DNA of 64,000 bases from Pseudoalteromonas sp. S2755 (lineage in GTDB: Bacteria; Pseudomonadota; Gammaproteobacteria; Enterobacterales; Alteromonadaceae), in contig NZ_PNDS01000027.1 of assembly GCF_005886535.1 (NCBI RefSeq), positions 1 to 64,000 on the forward strand. Reading direction: 5' to 3'. Shown in pieces: positions 37,280 through 46,299 of the stretch. Under the pieces are notes generated by a model, which did not search any database, was not told the origin of the DNA, and saw only the letters and a list, made by a program, of their open reading frames with translations. A program made the translations under genes and the position numbers. The first letter of the stretch is position 1. Each line of letters opens with the position of its first letter.

Positions 37280-38605
37280 TTAACCAAATACACATCTAAA
37301 GCAGGCGCCTTGTTCGCGCCTAAGATAAATTAAGTCACCACCATGATTAATCATAATTTGTCTCGAGAGGCTTAAGCCGATCCCAGAGCCTTGCTGCTTC
37401 GTGGTAAAAAACGGTACAAAAATCATATCAATGACATGTTCTGCGATGCCGGGCCCGTTGTCGCTTATTTCTACATAGTGCTGGCCTGCGTTATTTGCTC
37501 CGGTCTTTAGCACCACTTGGCGCGTGTTTCGCTGATCTGGATCATTGCGTAGCTGCACCGCTTCAATGGCATTTTTGGTTAAGTTAATAAGCACTTGCTC
37601 AATCTGAGCCGTATCTAACATCACCAGTTGGGAATGGCTAATATCAAGTTGTAAGTCTATGTTCGCTTGATGACAGGTTTGTTGATGTAACTGATAAATC
37701 CCCTCTACAATCGACGCAAGCTGGGCAGGTTGCAGCACTGGGCTTGGTAAGTTGCTGACTTTTCTAAAGCGGGCGATAAATGCGCCTAAATATTCAGTGC
37801 GTTTTGCTAATGTTTGCAGCGCTAGGGCTAGGTCTTGTTTGTCTTCTTCATCGTCAAAACTTAGCGTGTCTGGCAGTAGCCCTTCACAGGTTTGGGCAAT
37901 GGATGACAGCGGGGTGATAGAGTTAGCGACTTCGTGCGTAAGCACTTTGGTGAGGCGCTTATAAGCCTGCTGCTCTTTATTTTGTAAAGCATCTCGAATG
38001 GATTGTAAGGTGACAATTTTACGGATCTGGCCTTGGATCTGTGCCGACGTTATTTGTATAGACAAGTTATCTTGTTGCTCGCCGTGCTGCCAATTTGCGA
38101 TTGTCTTTACGCTATTATCGCACTCATTAATTAATGGTGTGATATGCGCTAAATCCTGACTATGGTTGATGGTTTTTCCTAGCAGCCGAGTTACAGCTGG
38201 GTTGGACTCAATGACATTGCCATCTTTATCGAAAACCAGTACGGCTAAATCTATATGCACCAAGAGGGTCTGTAAGAAGTGGGCCTGTTGCTCTGCGATA
38301 AAACGTGCACTTTGGATTCTCGTTTTAATCTCTTCTAAATGTTGCCGCATGGGATGATGTTGGCTCAACCCCAATGAACTATCGCCATTCGCGAGTGATT
38401 TCAAAACAAAAGTCATGTGCTTGTTCTGTTTATTAAATTGAAGGTATAAAGTGGAGCTGAAAGCGATAGCTATTAGCGTGACTAGGAGCCAAGTCGCCGA
38501 GAATCCTCCTTGTATATACAAAATTATCGAGAGCCCAATAAAGGCAACAAGACCAAGAATTGTACTGAAAAAGACTATTGTAGGATGTTGCGTAAAGCGA
38601 ACCAT
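37280..38605 (-). CDS. Sensor histidine kinase (NtrY-like)
   Basis: A 441-aa kinase with two N-terminal transmembrane helices (residues 10-60), a PAS-like domain (IDLAVLVFDKDGNVIESNPA), a phospho-acceptor H-box LTHEVANSITPLSSI, an N-box LINLTKNAIEAVQ, and G-boxes SDNGPGIAE and GSGIGLSLS. It starts 10 bp after the response-regulator gene, so both are in one operon. No periplasmic domain of size is seen, so it may sense membrane or cytoplasmic signals. Confidence 0.93.
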   Translation of the reverse strand: MVRFTQHPTIVFFSTILGLVAFIGLSIILYIQGGFSATWLLVTLIAIAFSSTLYLQFNKQNKHMTFVLKSLANGDSSLGLSQHHPMRQHLEEIKTRIQSARFIAEQQAHFLQTLLVHIDLAVLVFDKDGNVIESNPAVTRLLGKTINHSQDLAHITPLINECDNSVKTIANWQHGEQQDNLSIQITSAQIQGQIRKIVTLQSIRDALQNKEQQAYKRLTKVLTHEVANSITPLSSIAQTCEGLLPDTLSFDDEEDKQDLALALQTLAKRTEYLGAFIARFRKVSNLPSPVLQPAQLASIVEGIYQLHQQTCHQANIDLQLDISHSQLVMLDTAQIEQVLINLTKNAIEAVQLRNDPDQRNTRQVVLKTGANNAGQHYVEISDNGPGIAEHVIDMIFVPFFTTKQQGSGIGLSLSRQIMINHGGDLIYLRREQGACFRCVFG

Positions 38606-38615
38606 ATTTTCTTGC

Positions 38616-40031
38616 CTACAAATCGTATTTTTCTAGTCGACGGTACATTGCCCCTCGGGTTAATCCGAGTGCCTTTGCGGCGTTTGAGACATTGCCTTGA
38701 TAGTGCTTGAGCGCTGCACGCACAGTACGTTGTTCTATCTCTTCAAGGTTAAAAGTATCATTGGAAATCAGTGTATTAGTATCGCTTTTATCTTCAGTAA
38801 TTATTGCTTCCGCTGGCGCTGAGGCTGTCTTAACCACTGTGCTGATGTCCAAAAATTCGTTTTCACTTAGGATCACCGCTCTTTCAATTGCATGTGCCAG
38901 TTCCCTGACATTTCCTGGCCATTGATATGCTTGTAGACTCTGCATGTCTAGGCTGTGTATCTCAAGCTGCCGCTTATATTTGTGGCAATAGTGTTCAAGG
39001 TAATAGTTTACAAGTAGTGGAATATCATCAGTACGCTCACGAAGTGGCGGAAGGCGGATCTCTATCGTATTGATCCGATATAATAAATCTTGTCTGAAAC
39101 GGCCTTCATCAACCGCTTGTTGTAGGTTGTCATTGGTGGCACAGATTAGTCGAATATCCACCGAGATGGGTTTGTTTCCCCCAACTGGAGTGATCTGTCT
39201 ATTTTGTAACGCGGCAAGTAGCGTTGTTTGTTGATTCATGGGTAAGTTTCCCAATTCATCTAAAAATAGACTCCCTTCGTGTGCTAATTCAAATCGGCCA
39301 ACTTTGTCTTCTTTAGCATCGGTAAATGCGCCTTTTCTATGACCAAACAGCTCGCTTTCAAACAAACTTTCGGAGATAGCGCCCATGTCTAGACTGATAA
39401 AAGTATTGTCGCGACGCGTACTGGCTTGGTGGATGGCATGTGCAGCAAGTTCTTTGCCGGTGCCACTTTCACCGGTGATCAAAATGTTGGCATCAGTGAG
39501 TGCCGCACGTTCGATAGTACTAAACACCTTTTGCATGGCTGGGCTTTGGCCTAAAAAAGCAAATTGATGACTACCACTAGACTGATTGAGTGCCTGATTT
39601 AACCCTTGGGCCTGACGAGTGAGCTTACCAACTTGCTGTTTGTCTTTGGCATGAGCAAATGCGGCAGCAACCGCACCCAGTAGTTGGTCGTTCTGCCAAG
39701 GCTTAGCGATAAAGTCTGCAGCGCCTGCTTTTATCGCATCGACAGCAAGTTGAATATCACCATAGGCGGTCATTAACAACACCACGATACTTGGGTCTTG
39801 TTCGACAATTTTCTTTAACCAATAAAAGCCCTCTTTGCCACTAATGGCATCTTGGCTAAAGTTCATATCGAGTAAGATCACATCTATTTGCTGTGATGCA
39901 ATCTGCGCTTCTATATCAAAAGGATTATCTGTGGTGATGATGGTTTGGTAATGCTTTTTTAGCAACAGCTTTGCTGCAATTAATATATCGCTGTTGTCGT
40001 CGACAATTAATATAGTGCCTTCTTGCTTCAT
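38616..40031 (-). CDS. Sigma-54-dependent response regulator (NtrC family)
   Basis: A 471-aa activator. The receiver domain starts ILIVDDNSD with the phospho-Asp in VILLDMNFSQD. The AAA+ domain has Walker A GESGTGKELAAHAIH, the sigma-54 contact loop as GAFTDA instead of the usual GAFTGA, and Walker B GSLFLDELGNL. The C-terminal Fis-type HTH reads GNVSNAAKALGLTRGAMYRR. I use the ATG at 40031; a TTG at 40073 would add 14 residues before the receiver. It is divergent from the MacA/MacB-type operon, whose upstream region carries a sigma-54-like promoter. Confidence 0.93.
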   Translation of the reverse strand: MKQEGTILIVDDNSDILIAAKLLLKKHYQTIITTDNPFDIEAQIASQQIDVILLDMNFSQDAISGKEGFYWLKKIVEQDPSIVVLLMTAYGDIQLAVDAIKAGAADFIAKPWQNDQLLGAVAAAFAHAKDKQQVGKLTRQAQGLNQALNQSSGSHQFAFLGQSPAMQKVFSTIERAALTDANILITGESGTGKELAAHAIHQASTRRDNTFISLDMGAISESLFESELFGHRKGAFTDAKEDKVGRFELAHEGSLFLDELGNLPMNQQTTLLAALQNRQITPVGGNKPISVDIRLICATNDNLQQAVDEGRFRQDLLYRINTIEIRLPPLRERTDDIPLLVNYYLEHYCHKYKRQLEIHSLDMQSLQAYQWPGNVRELAHAIERAVILSENEFLDISTVVKTASAPAEAIITEDKSDTNTLISNDTFNLEEIEQRTVRAALKHYQGNVSNAAKALGLTRGAMYRRLEKYDL

Positions 40032-40093
40032 ACTTAGAGTGCTTTGTTTTTCTTTTAGCCTAGCGCACTTCAAGCTGTGGCGTCCATGAAAAA

Positions 40094-40145
40094 GTGTTCA
40101 CTTTTGGACACTTTTCTGATCTATATGTGTTCTATTTTCGGACAG
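40094..40145. promoter_or_regulatory. Two candidate enhancer dyads for the NtrC-type regulator
   Basis: GTGTTC-N6-GGACAC at 40094-40111 and GTGTTC-N7-GGACAG at 40127-40145 are the same dyad, 33 bp apart, about three helical turns. They lie about 65-115 bp upstream of the sigma-54-like promoter, a typical place for response-regulator dimers. Confidence 0.55.
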
Positions 40146-40207
40146 TTTAACATTGGAAAATAACTCGATCTCTATTTAACTCGTTGTTATGTATCTAGTA
40201 AATGCCA

Positions 40208-40224
40208 TTGGCATGAAGTTTGAT
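40208..40224 (+). promoter_or_regulatory. Sigma-54-like -24/-12 promoter of the MacA/MacB-type operon
   Basis: TTGGCATGAAGTTTGAT fits TTGGCAYR-N4-TTGCW with the GG in place and GA instead of GC at -12. It lies about 60 bp before the adaptor start codon and next to the gene of an NtrC-family activator. Confidence 0.55.
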
Positions 40225-40282
40225 TATAAGTCTTATATATCCGATAAAGCGATTTAACTAATACAGAACAAGGGGCGTGAAT

Positions 40283-41536
40283 ATGGATAAGAAAATAGAA
40301 CGTTCAGGACTACAAAAGCATCTTAAAAAAGGCGTTGTTGGTGGTGTGTTACTTGGCATTGCAGCTGCTGCATTTGCGTTTAATAACACCTCATCTTCAG
40401 GTCGTAGCCAAAACTTGGAACTACGCAGCCTGACAGTAAGTACCGTCAGTAAAGGTGCTTTTGTTGATGCCCTAAGTCTGCGTGGTCAGGTCGTACCAAA
40501 AACTACCATTTACTTGGATACTATCGCAGGTGGTCAAGTGGAAGAGCGCTTAGTCGAGCAGGGTGAATATGTTGAAGCCGGCCAGCCATTAGTCAGGTTG
40601 AGCAACACTAGTTTACAGCTAGACGTAATGAGTCGTGAAGCTCAGGTTACGGAGCAGCTTAACTTCCTGCGAAACACACAAATGACGATGGAAACCAGCC
40701 GCCTTAATCTACGCCGTGATTTGCTTGAAATTGATTTGCAAATTAGTCACCTAGAACGCCGTTACAAGCAGTCTAAGCCGTTGGTTGAAAAAGGGGTGCT
40801 GGCAACAGATAGGCTTTCTGAAATTGAAGACGATTTAAAGTACTACAAAGCGCGAAAAGAACTGACATTAGAGCGTCAAACACAGGAAAATTCGATTAGA
40901 AAAGTACAAGTTGCGCAATTAGAAGATAGCGCCGCGATGTTACAGAAGAATTTGCAGTTTGCGCGTAAAAACCTTGAAAACCTATTGATCAAAGCGCCGG
41001 TATCGGGTTATTTGAGTGAGCTGGATGTAGAAATTGGCGAATCAAAGAGTAAGGGGGCGCGTTTAGGTCAAATTGATATTCCAAATGAATACAAGTTGGT
41101 TGTACGCCTCGATGAGTTCTATTTAAACCAAGTACAACCTGAAATGGCAGTAAATGTGCTATTAGACAGTGGTGTTGTTACGGCAAAGGTGAGCAAAATT
41201 GATAGTCGCGTTACCCAATCACAGTTTCAGGTAGAAGTCGCTCTGCCAAGTGGTCAAAGCGATATTAAGCGTGGCCAAAGTATTGATGTCGAGCTGATGC
41301 TCGGTGGTAACAAAGAAAATGCGTTATTGTTAAAGCGTGGTGCTTTCTTTACTAGCTCTGGCGGTAACTGGGTATACGTACTTGCAAACGATGGTAAGTC
41401 TGCTGAGCGTCGTGACATTCGTTTAGGTAAAAAGAATCAAGACTATTATGAAGTCCTAGACGGCCTATCACAAGGTGAAAGAGTAATTACCTCAAGCTAT
41501 AGCAACTTCGACAAAGCGCAACAACTACATTTCTAA
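40283..41536 (+). CDS. Periplasmic adaptor of a MacAB-type ABC system
   Basis: A 417-aa adaptor (MacA-like). One N-terminal transmembrane helix (GVVGGVLLGIAAAAFAF) is followed by the first lipoyl half (LDTIAGGQVEERLVEQGEYV), a coiled-coil hairpin at about residues 115-235, the second lipoyl half (LLIKAPVSGYLSELDVEIG) and a beta-barrel. The ATG at 40283 has AAGGGG upstream; a GTG 6 bp earlier is too close to it. It starts an operon with an ATPase and a permease, under a sigma-54-like promoter. Confidence 0.88.
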   Translation: MDKKIERSGLQKHLKKGVVGGVLLGIAAAAFAFNNTSSSGRSQNLELRSLTVSTVSKGAFVDALSLRGQVVPKTTIYLDTIAGGQVEERLVEQGEYVEAGQPLVRLSNTSLQLDVMSREAQVTEQLNFLRNTQMTMETSRLNLRRDLLEIDLQISHLERRYKQSKPLVEKGVLATDRLSEIEDDLKYYKARKELTLERQTQENSIRKVQVAQLEDSAAMLQKNLQFARKNLENLLIKAPVSGYLSELDVEIGESKSKGARLGQIDIPNEYKLVVRLDEFYLNQVQPEMAVNVLLDSGVVTAKVSKIDSRVTQSQFQVEVALPSGQSDIKRGQSIDVELMLGGNKENALLLKRGAFFTSSGGNWVYVLANDGKSAERRDIRLGKKNQDYYEVLDGLSQGERVITSSYSNFDKAQQLHF

Positions 41537-41546
41537 GGATATTACA

Positions 41547-42254
41547 ATGATAAAACTAACTAACCTAAACCGTGTATTCCGTACTCAAGACGTGGAGACT
41601 ACTGCGCTAAACGATATTAACTTAACTGTTAATGAGGGTGAGTTTGTCGCAATCATGGGACCGTCAGGCTGTGGTAAATCTACCTTACTTTCAATTCTTG
41701 GAATGCTGGACTCTCCATCTTCTGGTCAGTTTGAGTTTGCAGGTACTGACATTGCGGGCTACACCGAGAAGCAGCTATCACAGTTACGTAAAGCGTCAAT
41801 CGGTTTCGTTTTCCAAAGCTTTAACCTGATTGACGAGCTGACGGTATTTGAAAATGTCGAACTACCGCTGCAATACCAAAACATCTCTAAAAGTGAACGT
41901 AAGCAGCGTGTTGAGCAGATTTTAAAGCGTGTAGCAATTGATCACCGAGCGGATCACCTGCCTCAGCAGCTGTCCGGTGGTCAGCAGCAGCGTGTAGCGG
42001 TAGCACGAGCCTTGGTTATTAACCCTAAACTAATTTTAGCGGATGAGCCAACAGGGAACTTGGATTCCAAGAATGGTGAAGAAGTAATGACGATGTTGCG
42101 TGAGTTGAATAAAGACGGTACCACTGTGATTATGGTTACTCACTCTGAAAAAGAAGGAACCTATGCAGATAGATTAGTGCGCCTATTAGATGGTCAAGTC
42201 ATGTTGGATAAGGCAAATACCGCCATCCAAATTCCAGATAGTGAGGTGGCCTAA
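41547..42254 (+). CDS. MacB-type ABC transporter ATPase
   Basis: A 235-aa ATPase of the LolD/MacB/FtsE group. Walker A is GPSGCGKSTLL, the Q-loop lies in FVFQSFNLI, the signature is LSGGQQQR, Walker B is LILADEPTGNLDS and the switch His is in MVTHSEKEG. AAGGATATTACA lies before the ATG. It is 10 bp behind the adaptor and 2 bp before the permease. Confidence 0.95.
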   Translation: MIKLTNLNRVFRTQDVETTALNDINLTVNEGEFVAIMGPSGCGKSTLLSILGMLDSPSSGQFEFAGTDIAGYTEKQLSQLRKASIGFVFQSFNLIDELTVFENVELPLQYQNISKSERKQRVEQILKRVAIDHRADHLPQQLSGGQQQRVAVARALVINPKLILADEPTGNLDSKNGEEVMTMLRELNKDGTTVIMVTHSEKEGTYADRLVRLLDGQVMLDKANTAIQIPDSEVA

Positions 42255-42256
42255 CC

Positions 42257-44650
42257 ATGATAGCCAATTATTTAATTACAGCTTTACGCTCCTTTAAGCA
42301 GCAAAAGCAACATTTTATATTGAATGTTGTAGGTCTTAGCGTTGGCCTTGCTGCCGCAATTTTGGTTGCGTCTTTTGCTAGAAATGAACTGTCTTACGAC
42401 AGCCAACAACCAGATGCGGAGCAGATTTATCGTATCGGTCAGGACTACACTAAGCTTGGCTTGGCGGTGGTGCCAATTTCTAACTTTGCTCGCGCGAAAG
42501 AAATGGAACAATATAGTCAGATCGAGTCTGTATTTGCACTCACAAAAGTAGATTGGACAAATCAAGCTGAAACAGACGTGCAGCATAATGGTCAAGGTTA
42601 TAAATTAACAGAAGTACTAGGAGCTACTCCAAATATCCAAGACTTCATCAATATTGATACGCTAACTGGCGACTTGAGCAATGCGTTGAGCGTACCAAAT
42701 GGTATCGCGTTAAATGAGTCTGAAGCGTTGCGAATTTTTGGCACGATTAATATTGAAGGTGAAACTCTTGATTTCAAAGGCGGCCAATACACCGTGAAGG
42801 CCGTATTTAAGGATTTACCTGAAAATACACACTTTTCATTCAAAAGCTTAGTCTATGTTGAACACGACCTTTCTAATTTAGATATCAACTCCAATTACGT
42901 TTATCTTAAACTTGCTGAAAATACAGACGTCGCTGCGCTTGAGCAAATATTTACTGATAAATACTTTGATGGCCCGATGAAAGGTAAGCTCGCGATCGAG
43001 TTACACCCATTGCGTGATCTTCACCTCACAGCAAAGTCACCATTTGAGATGAAATCAGGAGGAACGGAGCAGGTTGTCGTGATCTGTGCTGGGCTGAGTA
43101 TTCTGCTTATCCTGATCGCAGGCTTTAACTTTATTAATATGACGGTTGCTCAGTCGGCAAAGCGTGCTAAAGAGGTGGGGGTGCGTAAAGCGCTAGGGGC
43201 CAGTAAGACTCAATTGGTCACGCAGTTTTTGGCTGAGTCAGTATTGGTATCTCTATTATCGATGATTATTGCCTGTGTCCTGGTAGAGCTATTTTTACCA
43301 AGCTTTAATCAACTTGTAGATAGAGCGCTGTTTATTGACTATATGTCGATGTTTAGTGTTGTCATCTTGGGTGTAGCAATTGCCGTTGGTATTGGCGCTG
43401 GGTTATATCCCGCGTTATTTATTTCATCTTTTAGTGCGAAGCGAGTGCTTAGTGGCGATTTGCAAAGGGGTAATACTGCAATCTTTGTACGTAAAAGTTT
43501 ACTGACTTTTCAAGCTGCTTTATCAATCGCTTTGATCATTGCATCGGTAACATTGCAGCAGCAGCTTAGACACTTGCAAAGCTTACCTCTGGGGTATGAG
43601 ACAGAGCAACGTGTTGTGGTTTCAGATATACCGGCATCGTTTATTTTTTCGAAAGAGCCAACGGCACTAGTGAATAGACTTACAGCAATAGATGGTGTAG
43701 AAGCCCTGAATTTAATCGATACGAAACTGACAGTATCAATCAATAGCAGTGTTTCACCAACGTGGCCAAATGGAGAGCAATCAGAGGGGATAACACCGAC
43801 TATTGGTGTCGGCTATAACTTGGTTGAAGGATTAGGGCTGACATTATTAGCGGGGCGTGATTTTAGCCGTACATACGCTGCAGACTGGGCATCTCAAAAT
43901 GGTAACAGTACCAACGTTGGGGTGATCATAACTGAAACTGTTGCAAAGCAAGCCGGTTACTCAAATTATCAAGATATAATTGGACAAACCATTTTGGATA
44001 AAGGCTTAGGCTTGAATATGAGAGTTGTGGGAGTTGTAGCTGATGTAAAAGTGGGTAATGCCCAAGATGCAAACTCTAACATCATCTTCCTGTGCGGATT
44101 TAGTCAAAGTACAGTAGGCGAAATAATCATGACGGTAAATACTCAAAATATCGGCTACGTGCAAGAGCAGGTGACTGATATTCTTGCCAAAAACGCCAAC
44201 CTCTATGAACCGAATATCAGCCTAATGTCAGATAATTATAAAGCGGTTCTACGTGGTGATGAACGAGTCTCTCTAGTCGTGTTGATCTTTACTGGCCTTG
44301 CGGTATTCCTGACGTGCTTGGGGACTTTTGGTCTAGCATCCTTTGCGACTGTACGTCGCCAAAAGGAAGTGGCTGTGCGCAAAGTCTTAGGCGCGTCACG
44401 ATTAAGTATTGTGAATATCTTAGCTAAAGAGTTCCTTACACTAGTGGCAGTCAGTATTGCCATTGCTTACCCAATTACCTATTGGTTGGTTGGTGATTGG
44501 CTTGCCAATTTTAATGACCGTATCGAGCAAGCGCTATGGGTTTATGGAGTTGCAGCTTTAGCCGTTGCGGGGATCACTTGGCTCACCGTTGCTACACTTG
44601 CGTTTAAAGCGGCGAGTACACGTCCGTCGCTAATCTTGCGATATGAGTAA
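42257..44650 (+). CDS. MacB/FtsX-type ABC permease
   Basis: A 797-aa permease that looks like two MacB-PCD/FtsX units in tandem. Helix 1 (FILNVVGLSVGLAAAILVAS) and a periplasmic domain are followed by a three-helix FtsX block at about residues 275-400 with AKRAKEVGVRKALGASKTQL. A second helix and periplasmic domain follow, then a final FtsX block with RRQKEVAVRKVLGASRLSIV. MacB-type permeases do not import; they drive periplasmic or outer-membrane extrusion by a mechanical pull. Length near 800 aa is typical of the unfused two-unit subgroup. The substrate is unknown. Confidence 0.92.
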   Translation: MIANYLITALRSFKQQKQHFILNVVGLSVGLAAAILVASFARNELSYDSQQPDAEQIYRIGQDYTKLGLAVVPISNFARAKEMEQYSQIESVFALTKVDWTNQAETDVQHNGQGYKLTEVLGATPNIQDFINIDTLTGDLSNALSVPNGIALNESEALRIFGTINIEGETLDFKGGQYTVKAVFKDLPENTHFSFKSLVYVEHDLSNLDINSNYVYLKLAENTDVAALEQIFTDKYFDGPMKGKLAIELHPLRDLHLTAKSPFEMKSGGTEQVVVICAGLSILLILIAGFNFINMTVAQSAKRAKEVGVRKALGASKTQLVTQFLAESVLVSLLSMIIACVLVELFLPSFNQLVDRALFIDYMSMFSVVILGVAIAVGIGAGLYPALFISSFSAKRVLSGDLQRGNTAIFVRKSLLTFQAALSIALIIASVTLQQQLRHLQSLPLGYETEQRVVVSDIPASFIFSKEPTALVNRLTAIDGVEALNLIDTKLTVSINSSVSPTWPNGEQSEGITPTIGVGYNLVEGLGLTLLAGRDFSRTYAADWASQNGNSTNVGVIITETVAKQAGYSNYQDIIGQTILDKGLGLNMRVVGVVADVKVGNAQDANSNIIFLCGFSQSTVGEIIMTVNTQNIGYVQEQVTDILAKNANLYEPNISLMSDNYKAVLRGDERVSLVVLIFTGLAVFLTCLGTFGLASFATVRRQKEVAVRKVLGASRLSIVNILAKEFLTLVAVSIAIAYPITYWLVGDWLANFNDRIEQALWVYGVAALAVAGITWLTVATLAFKAASTRPSLILRYE

Positions 44651-44677
44651 ATTAAATTGGTAATCACTCAAGAAATT

Positions 44678-44696
44678 GCGGCCTAACTTAGGCCGC
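44678..44696. terminator. Terminator of the MacA/MacB-type operon
   Basis: GCGGCCTAA and TTAGGCCGC form a GC-rich palindrome followed by TTTT. Confidence 0.8.
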
Positions 44697-44746
44697 TTTT
44701 ATCGTTTATTTCTTGATGTGTTCATCGCTAATGCCGGCACGACCAT

Positions 44747-44895
44747 TTCTGGCTTTTAATCGTGTGAATATGTCGCCGCGGGCAGCAAAGCGTGCTAAGA
44801 AGTCGGCATTCGTAAGCGCTAGGTGCTAGTAAGCCTCAACTTGTCACACAATTTCTGTCAGAATCTTTACTTGGCTTACCACTGTCAATTTAGTG
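44747..44895 (+). pseudogene. Relic of a second MacB/FtsX permease
   Basis: This non-coding stretch resembles 43122-43256 of the intact permease gene. GCAAAGCGTGCTAA, GTAAGCGCTAGG and AGTAAGCCTCAACTTGTCAC all find close matches there, in the same order. The translated equivalent is the AKRAKEVGVRKALGASKTQL block, but single-base losses break the frame. It probably remains from a lost tandem permease copy. Confidence 0.65.
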
Positions 44896-44950
44896 TCAAA
44901 AACCATAGTTACACTGGGGTTAATTCAGGCTTGAATAACAAGGTGTAGCT

Positions 44951-46297
44951 ATGGCTAAGGTTAAGACAACCTCTCGTCTTCGTAGAAGATCAGCTAATTC
45001 ACTTTGGATTGGTGTTTATAACAGTATCCTGTTGTTGTGCTTACCTTTGATTGCGCTGATCTTATTAAAAAAATGGCTACGTAAACCGGGTTATAAAAAG
45101 CACTTTTTACAGCGCTTAGGTGTCTATAATTGTAAGCGTTTACCCGCCTGTATTCATTTACATGGCGTTTCTGTCGGCGAATGCGCCGCTATTGCTAAAG
45201 TTATTCCTGAGCTGCGTAAACAGCATCCTCATTTACCCATTGTTTTTACTTGTACCACGGTTGCAGGCTCCAACTATATTGAGCGCAACTGGGGGGAGCA
45301 AGTCATTCACACTTATCTGCCACTGGACTTTCAATTGACAGTCGGTGCGTTTTTGGCGCATTTTAATCCGGTATTGACCATGTCGGTTGAGATGGAGTGG
45401 TGGCCGAATCTTATCCGTCAGTCGCGCAACCAAGGCAGTAGAGTGATGCTGGTAAATGCCCGCATGACCGACAGATCAAAAAATCGATATGCCAAAATGT
45501 TAGGTCTTTTTACCTTTATGGTGTCCAAGGTGCATAAAATCCTGCCGCAAAGCGAGCTCAGTTATCAAGCTTTTCGCGAGCTGGGTGTACCACCTGAAAA
45601 ACTGATGATGTGCGGTAATATCAAGTACGATTGGCCAGAACAGAAACATGCCGCCCCAACGCAAAAACCCTCTCAGCTGACATGGATTGCAGGGAGCACG
45701 CATGACACCGAAGAAATAGCGGTGGTTGCAGCGCACAAACAGTTGTTACAGCAAAATCCTACAGCTCAGCTAATTATCGCACCGCGTCATCCTGAAAGAT
45801 TTGATGAGGTATGGCAGCTGCTGCAAGCAAGTGGGCTGAGTTGTCAGCGTTACTCGCACACGCCAACACTAACGGAAAATACGCAAGTGTATCTGCTCGA
45901 TACGATGGGCAAACTATTTGCGTTTTATCGTGATGCCCACGTTGCCTTTATCGGTGGCTCGTTAGTTAAGCTCGGTGGTCATAATCCTGCTGAAGCCATT
46001 GTCCAAGGGGCTGCCGTCGTAATGGGAAGTAGTCGACGAAATTGTGAAGATATATGTGCGCCGCTGAGTCAAGCTGGCGCACTTGTTGAGGGTAACGAGC
46101 CACAGCAAATAGCCAGAGAAGTCATCGGCTTTTGGCAAAATAGTGCAGCAACAGCACAACAAATACAGGTTGGGCAAGCCGCTATCGCAGCGCATAATGG
46201 CGCACTACACAAAACCACATTGCAAGTTTTATATCAGTTAAAGCAAGCGCAACGGCCAGTTCATAGTACCCGATTACATCCAATGGTGATCAGATAA
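44951..46297 (+). CDS. waaA: 3-deoxy-D-manno-octulosonic acid (Kdo) transferase WaaA
   Basis: Adds Kdo to lipid A in the inner membrane. The 448-aa protein has an N-terminal membrane anchor (residues 20-40), then GRL-like ...LQRLGVYN, HLHGVSVGECAAI with the catalytic Glu, FTCTTVAGSNYIE, and the C-terminal GT-B motifs VAFIGGSLVKLGGHNPAEAI. MSVEMEWWPN replaces the more usual ETELWPN. It opens a cluster of three LPS glycosyltransferase genes; the next starts 2 bp after its stop. Confidence 0.93.
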   Translation: MAKVKTTSRLRRRSANSLWIGVYNSILLLCLPLIALILLKKWLRKPGYKKHFLQRLGVYNCKRLPACIHLHGVSVGECAAIAKVIPELRKQHPHLPIVFTCTTVAGSNYIERNWGEQVIHTYLPLDFQLTVGAFLAHFNPVLTMSVEMEWWPNLIRQSRNQGSRVMLVNARMTDRSKNRYAKMLGLFTFMVSKVHKILPQSELSYQAFRELGVPPEKLMMCGNIKYDWPEQKHAAPTQKPSQLTWIAGSTHDTEEIAVVAAHKQLLQQNPTAQLIIAPRHPERFDEVWQLLQASGLSCQRYSHTPTLTENTQVYLLDTMGKLFAFYRDAHVAFIGGSLVKLGGHNPAEAIVQGAAVVMGSSRRNCEDICAPLSQAGALVEGNEPQQIAREVIGFWQNSAATAQQIQVGQAAIAAHNGALHKTTLQVLYQLKQAQRPVHSTRLHPMVIR

Positions 46298-46299
46298 CA

